DNA from: Micropterix aruncella
Lineage: Eukaryota > Arthropoda > Insecta > Lepidoptera > Micropterigidae
Reading direction: 5' to 3'
Assembly: GCA_944548615.1 (NCBI GenBank)
Contig: OX155972.1
Location: 9,793,756-9,857,755, forward strand
Length of the DNA stretch: 64,000 nt
Shown here: one piece after another, positions 14,075-24,690 of the stretch
Position numbering within the stretch: the stretch's first letter is position 1
Layout of the letters: each line of letters begins with the position of its first letter
Made by a program: the position numbers and the translations under genes
Notes under the pieces: model-generated
Databases searched by the model: none
Told to the model about the DNA's origin: nothing
The model's input: the letters and a program-made list of their open reading frames with translations, nothing else

Positions 14075-14911
14075 AGGCTCATACTTGGCACAATTGTTCC
14101 TTAGGTGGTCCTGAGTGGATTAAGACCTGGAGCCATTAGGGGCCGCACCGCGGGTGGCGGGGGGAGGGGGTGGAAGTTTGATTCTACCGCGCGTCACTTT
14201 GAGCCCCATATCTCTCGGACTATGTGTACTAGGGCAAGTGGAATATCATTTTCGGGTAACTCAATAATAACTAATTCATTTCTGGAAGAAAAAAAATACC
14301 TATCCATAGAAAAAATATGAAATAATTGGTAAAATTCAAAAATCGTTGACATCTTTTTTTTACTTATACGAAGTTTACTTTTTAACCATAAGAGGTATCG
14401 GTATGCAAAAAATATATTCTGAAAGCCTCACTTACCTTAATTACAGACATATATTTTTTATTGGACTGCTATTGTAAAATGTGAGTGAAAAAAATATAAT
14501 TCATCGCACGGCAGACCGTCGTATTACGTTCGTTACGTAGAGACGGGCATCGAACCAAGTTAGGTAAGTACTTATTGGATTATTTAATTTCTGCGATTGG
14601 CCAGTGAGGGAAACACAAGAAGTTCAATCGTTATTATTATTATAACAACTATATTATTATTGTTTTTTCTATTTAATAAAATAATTCATCATTCACACAC
14701 CGTACCTAATTATTTGTGCTTAACATACCTTAAATACTTACGTAAGTATTATTTTTTCTGTAATCCCTACTATTTCGTCGGAAAAATAATAGCAAGTATT
14801 ATATACAAGTATATACCTACCCATACCTACTTAATTACATAAGGGAGGGCATTTTACCAATTAAATGTTATAATGTTCTGAGAACATTGTTATAATGTTC
14901 TGCAGGGCGGC

Positions 14912-14949
14912 GCGGGCACTACTCGCTCGTTTGAGCGAGCAGTGCCCGC
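14912..14949. other. Strong GC hairpin
   Basis: The arm GCGGGCACTACTCGCTC pairs with GAGCGAGCAGTGCCCGC (17 bp, one A/C mismatch) around a GTTT loop-like centre. It lies just inside the left arm of the long-TIR element and is preceded by a second palindrome, TGTTCTGAGAACA. Confidence 0.8.
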
Positions 14950-15054
14950 TCCTTTGGTGACCTTTTGATCCATTCAATCAGTTCAGTAGTAAACAGTGAA
15001 AGAATTTGCCTGCCGCGCGAAGAATTATTAAAGCACTTTGAAAATGTGTAATTT

Positions 15055-16610
15055 TTGGGTCGAAAAAGCTATCGCAAGTTTACGGGGATGGCTTTGGACC
15101 AAGCAGATGAAGAAATGAATGCCACATTAAAAGAAGATGTACATAGGTTGGACCTATTTTTACACTTACATTCATCTTTACGCTAAATAGTTTATGATTA
15201 CTTCTTCATAATATTATTTTCAACATAATATTATTTTACACATCACAGAATTGATTGTTTTGACTGAAACCCCTGACTAAGTGGCTTCTCGCTGGATCTG
15301 AATTGGTAGATACCGTTTACAGTTTTGAGCCGGATGTTTTGTATTTTGTTACGGAGAACAGCGCAACAGATGAACACGGCAGCCATCTTTCTGACAATGC
15401 TGCAAATAAGAAGAACTTTATTCTAGACCTGCAATCACCGGTAGCTACAATAAATACTCCAGGAAATCCTTTTGTCGAACAGTCTCCAGACTTCTATGTA
15501 CTGAAGTTGTAAATGCAGTATTCAAGAAAGAAAAAAGCGGCAAAGAGTTATTGATTTTATAAAGCTATTGCTCTTAAATACATAACATTTTTAAAGGAAG
15601 ATTACACACAAACTCTAAAAAAAGTTTACTGGATCCAACCAAACTTAGTAATATCTCCTTATGTTGTATAGTCATTCTCAAGGCCTCTTATTTTTGCTTT
15701 CGTTTTGCTATCACTCTTTTTCTAACTTGTATAAATATATTGTGTATATAGTTGTTGTAAGTATATACACAATATAATTATACAAGTTATTAAAACACGT
15801 AAAAAAGAGTGATAGCAAAACGAAAGCAAAAATAAGAGGCCTTGAGAATGACTGCAGTCTATTCAGCAAACTTTATATTGCAACCTGTAAGCACAGAGTA
15901 GAAGATCTCGATTCATTCTTGGCGTAAGAAAACCAAGCCAGTCCTCTAGCGCTTTCTTCAATGGTTAAATTGCGATCTGGAAGAAGGTCAGACCTACTAA
16001 AATCGATTACCAGTATTTTTGGCACTGCTATCGTTCCAAACGCCCCACAAGTCTCAGAAAAAAATCTAGATAAATCTACATTAGTCCACATGCTGAGTTC
16101 TGGCCATAGGAAGACGTTGGAGAATAGGTACACCAGTATGTATACCATTTCTTTGCAAAGAACTTACAGGGTATTAACATTAGATATGGTTTGGGGCATA
16201 TAACAATGAAAGCATAAAACATATTAACAGAGAAGAAAGTTCAAAGAACACGGATTACTGCTACGACGAAACTACCTAAAGGTTAGGCCAATTTGATGAT
16301 GAACAATTCCTTAAGGAATTATGTTTGCTCTAACAACGGCAAGGAAGTTTGCAACATGGGTGGACCAAATATTTTAACCGATATCACACGTGATACAAAG
16401 CGTACGCTTCTTCGTGGTTATGTGATACGTAACCACGAAGATGTGGACACTCGCATGATGGTGCATGTCTCTGACACTGTCGCTCATGGCATGACAAAAA
16501 TTATGCTATTGACTGTGGATACTGACTTCGCAGACCAGCGGCAGCAGAAGTGCAAATTACCACAATTACCCAGCGGAAGAGCTGTGGTTGCACAAAGGTA
16601 CTGAAAAACA
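15055..16610 (+). pseudogene. Decayed protein gene inside the long-TIR element
   Basis: Open pieces occur at 15303-15512 (ending NPFVEQSPDFYVLKL) and 16293-16604. The latter has NHEDVDTRMMVHVSD and then IMLLTVDTD. An H-E-(E/D)-(A/V)-DTR...TVDTD arrangement is, as I recall, common in uncharacterised eukaryotic proteins from repetitive DNA and could hold acidic catalytic residues. The function is not established. Stops and frameshifts separate the pieces, and a palindromic MITE (15670-15853) interrupts them. The NPFV..SPD segment recurs on the minus strand near 53500 in the second copy, so it belongs to the element. Confidence 0.5.
15670..15853. mobile_element. Palindromic MITE, 184 bp
   Basis: Near-perfect inverted arms of about 70 bp. 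AGTCATTCTCAAGGCCTCTT at the left is mirrored as AAGAGGCCTTGAGAATGACT-type sequence at the right. A related decayed arm appears near 53290-53350. Confidence 0.75.
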
Positions 16611-18167
16611 CCACCAGTACCTCTGCTGTCATGATATTGCGACTGCCTTAGATAAAAATTATAATGTTTGTTTTATATTAAGTAAGTATAGATAGGATAT
16701 ATTAAGTATATAACATACATAACATTTACGTCTTGTCCAATTGGTGGCTAAAAAGCGCTCTTGGACGTGGCAAAATATTTGTATTAGGTAGTAAATCTAA
16801 TTACTACTTTAATACTTACTTAACATACATAGGTTGTTAAGAATTTAGCTATTAGATTGGAAAAATAGTATCTCAGAAACTTTGGAACCCACTAAAAGTT
16901 GTTCATTGTAAAATCTTATTACAAAACAGAATAAACGCTTATTAATTAAAAGAGTCATCTAATTTGAATGGGTACCTACAAGAGTTACTCATCCTACTAA
17001 CTAAAATAGTCAGCAAAAAGTTAAATAATCAAAATAGAAGCCTAATAATTAAAATAGTCAATAATTCGAATAGGTACGAAAACGTTCTAAAAGTTGTTGA
17101 TAGTAGGTAATATACAAAGTATTCAGTAAAGTGTTAAATAATAAGATTAAAGTTAATCATACATTTAAAAATTAAAAGTACAAATTCATCATCTAAATTG
17201 GTATAAAATTTGTAAAGTCATAGCCCATACATTTTTCAGTTATATGGCCACGAAGAGCGAGTGTGTTGCCCCTGTTTCACCTGAAATGAAACGAGAAATT
17301 TGAAAATGGGCATTCAAAAGAATAGCTTATTTTCAGTCTTTTACTACTTTATTCTAGCAATTAAGTAAGTATGGGTAGGTATGTGCTTGTGTCATATATA
17401 CTACTTACTCAATTTTTTTCAACGAAGTGGTAGGCATTGCAGACAAATTAATACTTAGGTATTTAAGGTATGTGCACAAATATCAGTTAGGTACGGTGTG
17501 TGAATGATAAATTATTTTTATTAAATAGGAAAAAACAATAATAATATAGTTGTTATAATAATAATAACAATTGTACTTCTTGTTTTTAACTCACTGGCCA
17601 ATCGCAGAAACTAAATAATCCGATAATATACTTACCTAACTTGGCTCGATGCCCGTCTCTACGTAACGAACGTAATACGCCGGTCTGCCGTGCGATGAAT
17701 TATATTTTTTTCACTCACATTTTACAATAGAAGTCCAATAAAAAATATATGTCTGTAATTGAGGGAAGTGCAGCTTTCAGAATATATTTTTTGCATACCG
17801 ATACCTCTTATGGTTAAAAAGTAAACTTCGTATAAGTAAAAAAAATATGTCAACGATTTTTGAATTTTACCAATTATTTCATATTTTTTCTATGGATAGG
17901 TATTTTTTTTCTTCCAGAAATGAATTCGTTATCATTGAGTTACCCGAAAATGATATCCCACTTGCCCTAGTACATATAGTCCGAGATATATAGGGCTCAA
18001 AGTGACGCGCGGCGGTATCAAACTTCCACCCCCTCCCCCCGCCACCCGCGGGGTGGCTTCCGATGGCTCCCGGTCTAAATCCACTCAGGACTACCTAACG
18101 AACAATTGTGCCAAGTATGAGGCTTTAATCACAAAATGCAGGGTACATCGCACTAAATCCCCAGCTA

Positions 18168-18394
18168 CCCCGGTAGATCCGGGACTGATGCTATTGCATG
18201 CTTTACGACTTTTATTATATCATATTATCAAATTTAAAATATAATTAAACATTGTCTAGACAAAAATATAATAATGAGTCAAAGTAATCAAATTAAAAAG
18301 TGGCAAGATAAATAAAAAAGAAAATTTTAAAGCTAGTAAATGACTCATTTCCACTTAGTAAAATATATGTTTTTATTAAAATATACCTATACAT
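18168..18394. other. AT-rich spacer
   Basis: No coding or repeat structure recognised between the long-TIR element and the OR pseudogene. Confidence 0.4.
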
Positions 18395-18623
18395 AAATCA
18401 GTGATAGTATTAATAAAACAAAATAATGGAATCGCGTCATACAAAATAATTCGCATCATACCAAGATAAAAATCGCTCGTATCTCAAATCGCAGAAATCA
18501 TAAAAAATCACCTGTCATTATCCACTTTTTGTCAAATATATTAATCCCAATATAAGACGAAATCCATGATCTATACAATAATTGATTTTTCAAAGAACAT
18601 ACTCCAATATAAAACATGCGCAT
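18395..18623 (-). pseudogene. Odorant receptor pseudogene, type 2 (exons 1-2 fused by deletion)
   Basis: Exon 1 (18623-18512, 112 nt) is open: MRMFYIGVCSLKNQLLYRSW onward, with a donor-like G|GTGATT, as in genes C and D. It runs directly into the second half of a type 2 exon 2 (GATACGAGCGATTTTTATCTT, then GACGCGATTCCATTATTTTG). Intron 1, the first half of exon 2 and the FQxxWIII segment are deleted, although TATAG|GTATATTTT remains. Exons 3 and 4 are absent. Confidence 0.85.
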
Positions 18624-18760
18624 TGTATTTAGATTGGTTTTAAATAGTACAAAACATCTGAAGTTCGATATATTCCAAGTCTAATAGCACTTATCTATCA
18701 TTAACTAATGACTATATTTAAAAATGGATAAATTAAAGCCGGTAATAAACCCATTTTCTA

Positions 18761-18787
18761 GGTCAATAATTTGATTTTATTTTGAAT
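18761..18787 (-). promoter_or_regulatory. Conserved motif upstream of type 2 OR start (pseudogene copy)
   Basis: GGTCAATAATTTGATTTTAT lies about 138 bp upstream of the type 2 start at 18623. The same motif lies 140 bp upstream of gene C and 131 bp upstream of gene D. Confidence 0.45.
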
Positions 18788-19147
18788 TAGTAGAATATTA
18801 TTTATAATAAAATCATAACAATGTAATGACTATTTTGACCGCCCTGATTTTCGTTATTTCTTTTTCTAACTACATATTATTGTTATAAAACAAATAATTA
18901 TTTATTAAAAGAAATGTAATATTTATTCGCAGGGCGGTTATTTTTTAAGTGTAATATCTCAAACTGCATTAAATTGTGATAATTTGATAACAAATACAAA
19001 CACTTCAGTCTAATAAAAAGCAATAGTATACTATAACAAAATTTAATTCTAGAATATTAAGCTAGCAATTGCTTCAACAAGAAAATGATTTTTAAATGGT
19101 GTAAAATTATTGCCTGACGCTAAACGAAATCGTTTTATAAATATGAT

Positions 19148-19180
19148 GAATACCTATAGCATCAGAATCATTTAGCTATG
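19148..19180 (+). promoter_or_regulatory. Conserved block about 75 bp upstream of gene B
   Basis: ATACCTATAGCATCAGAATC followed by ATTTAGCTATG, the same type 1 block as upstream of gene A. A second conserved stretch, CTCAAACTGCATTAAATT, begins at 18958. Confidence 0.45.
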
Positions 19181-19228
19181 ATATTTAGCAAATGTGAAAA
19201 GCATTAGTGTGTAATATTTATCATTGAA

Positions 19229-21954
19229 ATGGCTGGATGTAAATTTGGGGAATGTTCCTTGAAAAACCAACTATGGTATATATCCAAGATGCTCTCGTTA
19301 ATCGGTTTGAATATTTTTGATGATTCCTGGATGAAAGGTCTGCTGTAATAATATTATTATTCGATAAGCAATGAATCTTAAAATACTAATTCATTATTAT
19401 ATAACAATTACAGGTTGGAAAATAATAAAAGATTCACTTTTGATGTCACCTTTACTTTTCTCGTGGATTTTTTTATTTGTTGGACGTACAGTATTTGCTT
19501 ACGAAAACTATGGAATAAGTTTGACAGATTTTTTGTTGTCGTTATTCCACTTGACAATTCCGCTAACGGACATGCTTCAATGTTACTGGATTATCCATTT
19601 CAGAAAAGATATACTGAAATTTGTTGATTTGGCCAGTGCAGAAATACGGCAGCAACGTTCCAATGGAGAGATGGAAGCTTACTTTGGAGGCATGCGGCGT
19701 ATTAAATTAATATCAATATTAACGGCATCGCTCATATTGTTTCCATACTTGGTAGTATTAATACGCGCGCCTTTAGACAGGGAGAACGGTTTCCTAATGC
19801 CACAATTTGTTGTTTTTGGTAAGTTTTTTTGTACATTTAGTAGGTTTAAAAATAATTTTGTCTTGAGGATTCACTATTAAATCGGAGGCCAGTCTCTAAA
19901 TCGTGTGGCTGGCTCTACTCACTCTAAAGAGTAACCTATGTTATCTAGGGAATTATCTATAAAGTAATGGTATTTTCCAAGTATTTAATTATTTTAAAGT
20001 AAAACTTCTTTTTCGTCTAGGACCTCTTCTTTCGGCTAATTTGGCTTGAGTAATTAGATGCATAATGTTGTATCAATGATAAGTTATTATGGCATGAGCG
20101 AAGTATTCGACTTTTCGGATTTTTATAGTCTTCGATATTTTAATATTCTTGCTCAAACGTCCTACGACATCTTGTGTTAACCCAGCTGATTGATGTGCAG
20201 CATCCATCGATTGCTTTAAAGTTTAAACGAATCCATCTCATATAATGTGACAGAAAATACATAGCATCTTAGAACTCTGATCTTCAGATGTAGGTGACAT
20301 ATCTCCCGCAAAATAACTTTTCCTTCTAGAATAATGCACTTTTGGATTTTTAATGCTGGTTTTTATCTTCTTGCTTATAAATCAGTTAGGGTTTAAATCG
20401 TAACCCAGGTGAATAATGAGATAAGTCGTCACAATTTGAATTCCGCCAGCTGTAGCTGTATTTCCGGGTAGTTCATTATAGTGTACTTGTTCTATGTTGT
20501 GTTCAACTTCAATCCATATTCGTGACACACTGCTGTAACACTTTTGGATGCATATTGTATATAGTGCTTCTTAAAATGGGAAGTGGACATTAAAAGCAGA
20601 GGGGATATTATGTAATCCTGTCTGACACCCCGCTCTATCTCAACGTTTTCGCAAATATTCTGGCCAACCTTGATGTGCGCTCTTTAGTGCCGATAGAGAT
20701 TAGTAATGATTTGCGGGTCTCTGTCGTCTATTCCCACGTGTTTGATGATTTCAGTCATCGTGTTGCCTCTGGACTCTATTGAAAGCCTTTTTAAACACAT
20801 GTACATTTTTTATAGCCAATATCTCTACATCTCTGTACCTGGACCTGGATGCGATTCTTTGTTTCATTGATTGTTGCGAAAGCTAAAATGCGTATCACTG
20901 ACTTGCTCTTCTATTTTATTATAAATTATAGAATGTATAATTCGCAGGAACACTTTTAGGTTGCTAGATGATAGACTGGTAGTCCGGTATTCGCATTTTT
21001 TTTGACTTTCAGTTTTTTCGGGATGAGTACAGAAGTTTATTTCAATCAGTAGCTAGGAATATTACTACACCATGTAACATACACCAATAGATTTCTTGAA
21101 ATAAATAAAAATAATACAGCTCATTCTTTCTGTTTTCGAGATATTTAACTTTAAACATATTTAAATTTTTAACTTTGCTTCAACATGTGGCAAAGTTCAG
21201 GATATTTCGATAAATTGGGAACCGATTTTGTTTCACTTTAGTCTGAAATAAAATGATGATATATTTTTCTTTGTTTTAAAATATTTTTGTATATTTTATT
21301 ACAGGTTTTACACCATCCAACGAAAGCCCAAACTATGAAATACTTCTGGTTTTCTGTATTATCCTCCCAAATACATTATTTCTAGCACGGGCTAGTTTTC
21401 TAATAGTTTACATTACACTCGTCGGGCATTGTGTGAGCCAATACAAAGCACTAAGTTCAAGAATAAATACCATTGTGCGTAAGTTATCAGAGCCAGGAGA
21501 TGGCAGCCATGATTCCATAAAGGCCTTTAAATCTATAATTGACAGCCATTGTTTATTAATATCAATGATATCACAATTAAAAGATAATTTTGAGGTGTTG
21601 CTAGCCGTAGATATAATACTAGTGATGTCGTCTACAGCCCTCTTATTGTTCGTACAAAAAACTTTCCTAGTTTCAGTTTTAGTAACAGAAATTATCACAC
21701 TTTTTATCTTCGCATATGCAAGCGAGATTCTCAATACTGAAGCAGAAAACTTTTTCCAGTCAATATATATGTCGAAATGGTATTTGATTTCGCCTGACTA
21801 TCGCAAAAACTTATATCTTGTAATGTTAATGGCTTCTAAGCCGTCGTATCTGACAGCAGCGAAATTGAAGACCGCGTCATTAAGTTCTTTTCAAGCAGCT
21901 TTAAATTTTATATATTCAAGTTATACTTTAATTAGATCAAGATCTACATATTAA
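19229..21954 (+). CDS. Odorant receptor B (7tm_6), 387 aa, 3 exons
   Basis: Exons are 19229-19337, 19414-19818 and 21305-21954 (stop included). Exon lengths (109, 405, 650 nt) and phases are identical to gene A. The protein begins MAGCKFGECSLKNQLWYISK. Exon 2 gives three hydrophobic segments and the loop RQQRSNGEMEAYFGGMRRIK. Exon 3 starts FTPSNESPNYEIL and ends with the OR C-terminal signature (VMLMASKPSYLTAAKLK). Intron 2 (1486 bp) contains a dead reverse-transcriptase relic. The gene is head to head with the type 2 pseudogene at 18623, 605 bp away. A membrane odorant receptor by family; ligand unknown. Confidence 0.92.
20380..21050 (-). pseudogene. Reverse transcriptase relic (RTE/Jockey-like) in intron 2 of gene B
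   Basis: The minus strand shows eroded non-LTR reverse-transcriptase blocks: RIIHSIIYNKIEEQVSD, then FSFRNNQ, and IERGVRQDYIISPLLL (the usual RGVRQGC.LSP motif). Several stops and frameshifts separate them. The catalytic ADD block is not seen. Confidence 0.65.
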
Positions 21955-23580
21955 AAAATATCACGGTTGATGGCTTTGCTACTCGATGCACTTATCGTTG
22001 TCGTTACGGTAGATGTTACTAAAATTACTTCTGCACTTTGTTTTTAAGCCTCTCAAACAAATTGATGGTTTCACAGAGTATAAAATGCTTAGCCATAACG
22101 TGTATTTCTTTTCTGGAGAATAGTAAAAAAATCCAAAAATGTTTATAACATTATAACTGATATACTAGCGTATATTAACTGTTTTTAAATTGTGTAAACC
22201 TAAAATTCTAAAATATATAATTTATTGATGCACTTGATTAGACTTTTAGTGATTTTACTTTCAATATATAATGTTATAAATTACCTGGTATTGTTACTTG
22301 GTGGGTATAAGTTTTATTACAAATAGTATGTTTATAAATAAATTAAAATACGAATACGAATATATATCTTGTCTAATTTAATTTAATTTAATTCAATAAT
22401 TAAAGTTTTTTTTAATAAATTAAATATAATAGTCATACTGTATACACATATATAATAGTTATATTATATACCCAATATTGCAGCAATTATCTATATACGA
22501 GTACACACAACAGATGAACGCCGTACTGAAAATCACCTCGATACAGGCTCTGCCTAGTGGGGTGATAAAAACCCGTCGAAGCCGGACTATTTAGTAATTT
22601 TTCAGGCATCTATGGTCTGGGTATCAACAATTATGTGATCTACAATCTGTGGTCTACAATCTACAATTATGTTAAATATATTATAGGAAATTGAATAATG
22701 TAACACTAGGGATAGAATGAATTAAAAAAAGGAAGAAAAGTTTTAGATATTTATTCACTTTAATTACAGAGACTCGTTGCTGCAAAGCAAACCGGGCACG
22801 AAGGTCAAACCTAATTGACCATTTAAAAAACTAGCTACAAACGACACACTGATTTTTGTAAACATGAGATACGTATTTTGTGAATATTTGTACTTTACAA
22901 AGATGATGCAACATTGACCCACAAAATGGCGGATATTCCGCCAATTGCACAAGCATGTTTGTAAATATAAATGTACATGGAAAATAATAGCCGTAAGGAA
23001 ATAAGGCAATCATATTTGAAGGGCTTTATACAATATTAACACTCTGATGTTAAAAGAGTATATTTTCAAGCTGGTGGACATCGAAAATCCGAATAAAATA
23101 TTTAATCCGGAAAAAAACTAATATAAGCGTATATTTTGGGTAATTTAACATTTCAACGCGTGACAACAAAAACTTAAAATTCAGATTATTTTTCTCTTCT
23201 AATGAATACAAACGTAGGTAAACTATCTGTAGAGTCTCAGAGATATCATTTTGCTAGGAGTGAAAATTAATTAACTCCTGGAATTACTGGTTGTGTTTCA
23301 TAATTAGCTCTTTATTTGGGTTTAATATTTTTACCCAGAATTGGATGACTGATAATATTTCTTCAATCTATTTAGTTTTTATCATGTATATATTTGGCTT
23401 CCTAATGCGTTAGCGATCCTTGAATTCACAAAAAAGCTTTCCTATTTCGATCGAACTGCAGCTTTATCCTCCACGAGGCTTGCATATCAAAAATATATGG
23501 AAGCCTCGAATATATTGGAGTCAGAGAGCAAACTTGATCCAGAAATTGTGATCCTAAGTCATTCTTTGCTCTGCGTAGTC
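21955..23580. other. 3' flank of gene B and spacer
   Basis: The stop is followed by AAAATATCACGGTTGATGG, shared with gene A. Beyond the 3' UTR the DNA is AT-rich. I see no gene. Confidence 0.4.
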
Positions 23581-23584
23581 CGCT

Positions 23585-23800
23585 TGAGTCCAGAATTGAA
23601 TGCTTATACAAAATTTTGAGTCTATGCTGTTGACCGTTGAGGAGTTCCCTCATCGGGAGCCAACCCAGGATCAGCCATATCATTGTGAAACTTTAAAGTT
23701 GCTATCATAAATGAATGCGTATGCAAAATGTTGGGTCTCTGCTGTTGACCGTTGAGGAGTCCTATAGTTGGGAGCCAACCCTGGGTGGACGGATTTCAGC
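23585..23800 (-). repeat. Tandem repeat, about 95-bp unit (2+ copies)
   Basis: Units contain CTGTTGACCGTTGAGGAGT and GGGAGCCAACCC, about 110 bp apart. The same unit occurs in the opposite orientation in five or so copies at 39113-39595. Confidence 0.7.
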
Positions 23801-23934
23801 CACAATCTATTCAGCTCATGCCATGACCAAATGATGCCTGCATGCCAAATTTCAGCTCAATCAAACGAAGCGTTTCAAGCTCACAGAAGTGCGTTCACAA
23901 AAGTAAAATGCCCAACACTGCGTGCGGATAGATA

Positions 23935-24265
23935 GTTTATCGGGCCCGACATCCGATAAGTGGGACCAGCGCCATGCAAATAAATAAGCAAGCGAGATCC
24001 GACACGATTTTTTATCGGGCGTGCGGCGCTCGCAAGCCGACCGAGAAATCTTGTCGGAGACGACAAAAAATCGGTGTCGGACAAATGGGAACAGCTCCAT
24101 ACAAAATGTTCTGCCACTAGGCCACCCGACTTTTTATCGGGCCCGACACCCGACAAGTGGGAACAGGCGGTAAGTGGGAACAGATCCATACAAAATGTTC
24201 GGCCAATAGGCCACCCGACTTTTTATCGGGCCCGACATCCGAAAAGTGGGAACAGGCGGTCACCC
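23935..24265. repeat. Tandem GC-rich repeat, about 105-bp unit (3-4 copies)
   Basis: Units are built around TTTATCGGGCCCGACA(C/T)CCG, AAGTGGGAACAG and ATACAAAATGTTC. The last two are the most alike. No coding role is apparent. Confidence 0.75.
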
Positions 24266-24690
24266 CCCCATCACAGGTGATTTAGATCTTCTCTAGCAAG
24301 CCGACTGACATAAATATAATACGAATTCCTGTCAAAGGGGACCCAATGGCCCTCTAGACTATCCATACCATTTGGTTCATACCTACGATTTCAAGTCTTA
24401 ATCGAAAGTCAGTAATTTCGATGAGACATTCGTACATAAATCTCTAGAGTTTAGTGAATAAAAATACATAAAATAGTAGGTATAATTTATTATAAAAACA
24501 TAATAGGTAGCACAGTTTTAAAAAGTATTTATTAATGAAGTTTACCAAAACATTCTGCACATATTTTTTATTAACGAAGTTTACCAAAACAACCGGCTAT
24601 CGTGCATCTATCGCACGATCATAAAACTGCCAATATTACCGCGTATATGGGCCTTAAAATCCATGATATACGACGAAAAGCATCGTACGT
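24266..24690. other. 3' flank of gene C
   Basis: On the minus strand 24690-24590 is the likely 3' UTR of gene C. It aligns with the sequence after the gene D stop (CCCATATACGC, GTAATATTGGC, GCGATAGATGCAC). The rest is unremarkable. Confidence 0.5.

Larger units (their letters stand above)
13711..18167. mobile_element. Long-TIR DNA transposon, 4.46 kb
   Basis: The ends are TA-GCTGGGGATTTAGTGC and its reverse complement. The left arm (13713-14840, minus a nested 306-bp MITE plus one TTAA) and the right arm (17355-18165) are inverted copies of about 815 bp. They share features such as the CCACCCGCGG-type GC tract and the segment CGTTACGTAGAGACGGGC. The flank is TA on both sides. The middle carries a decayed protein gene. 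A shorter copy lies at 52845-54312. The superfamily is not identified. Confidence 0.75.

Noticed and set aside
20380..21050. Extra exon of gene B
   Set aside because: It is antisense reverse-transcriptase debris. Gene B joins in frame across it with the same exon sizes as gene A.
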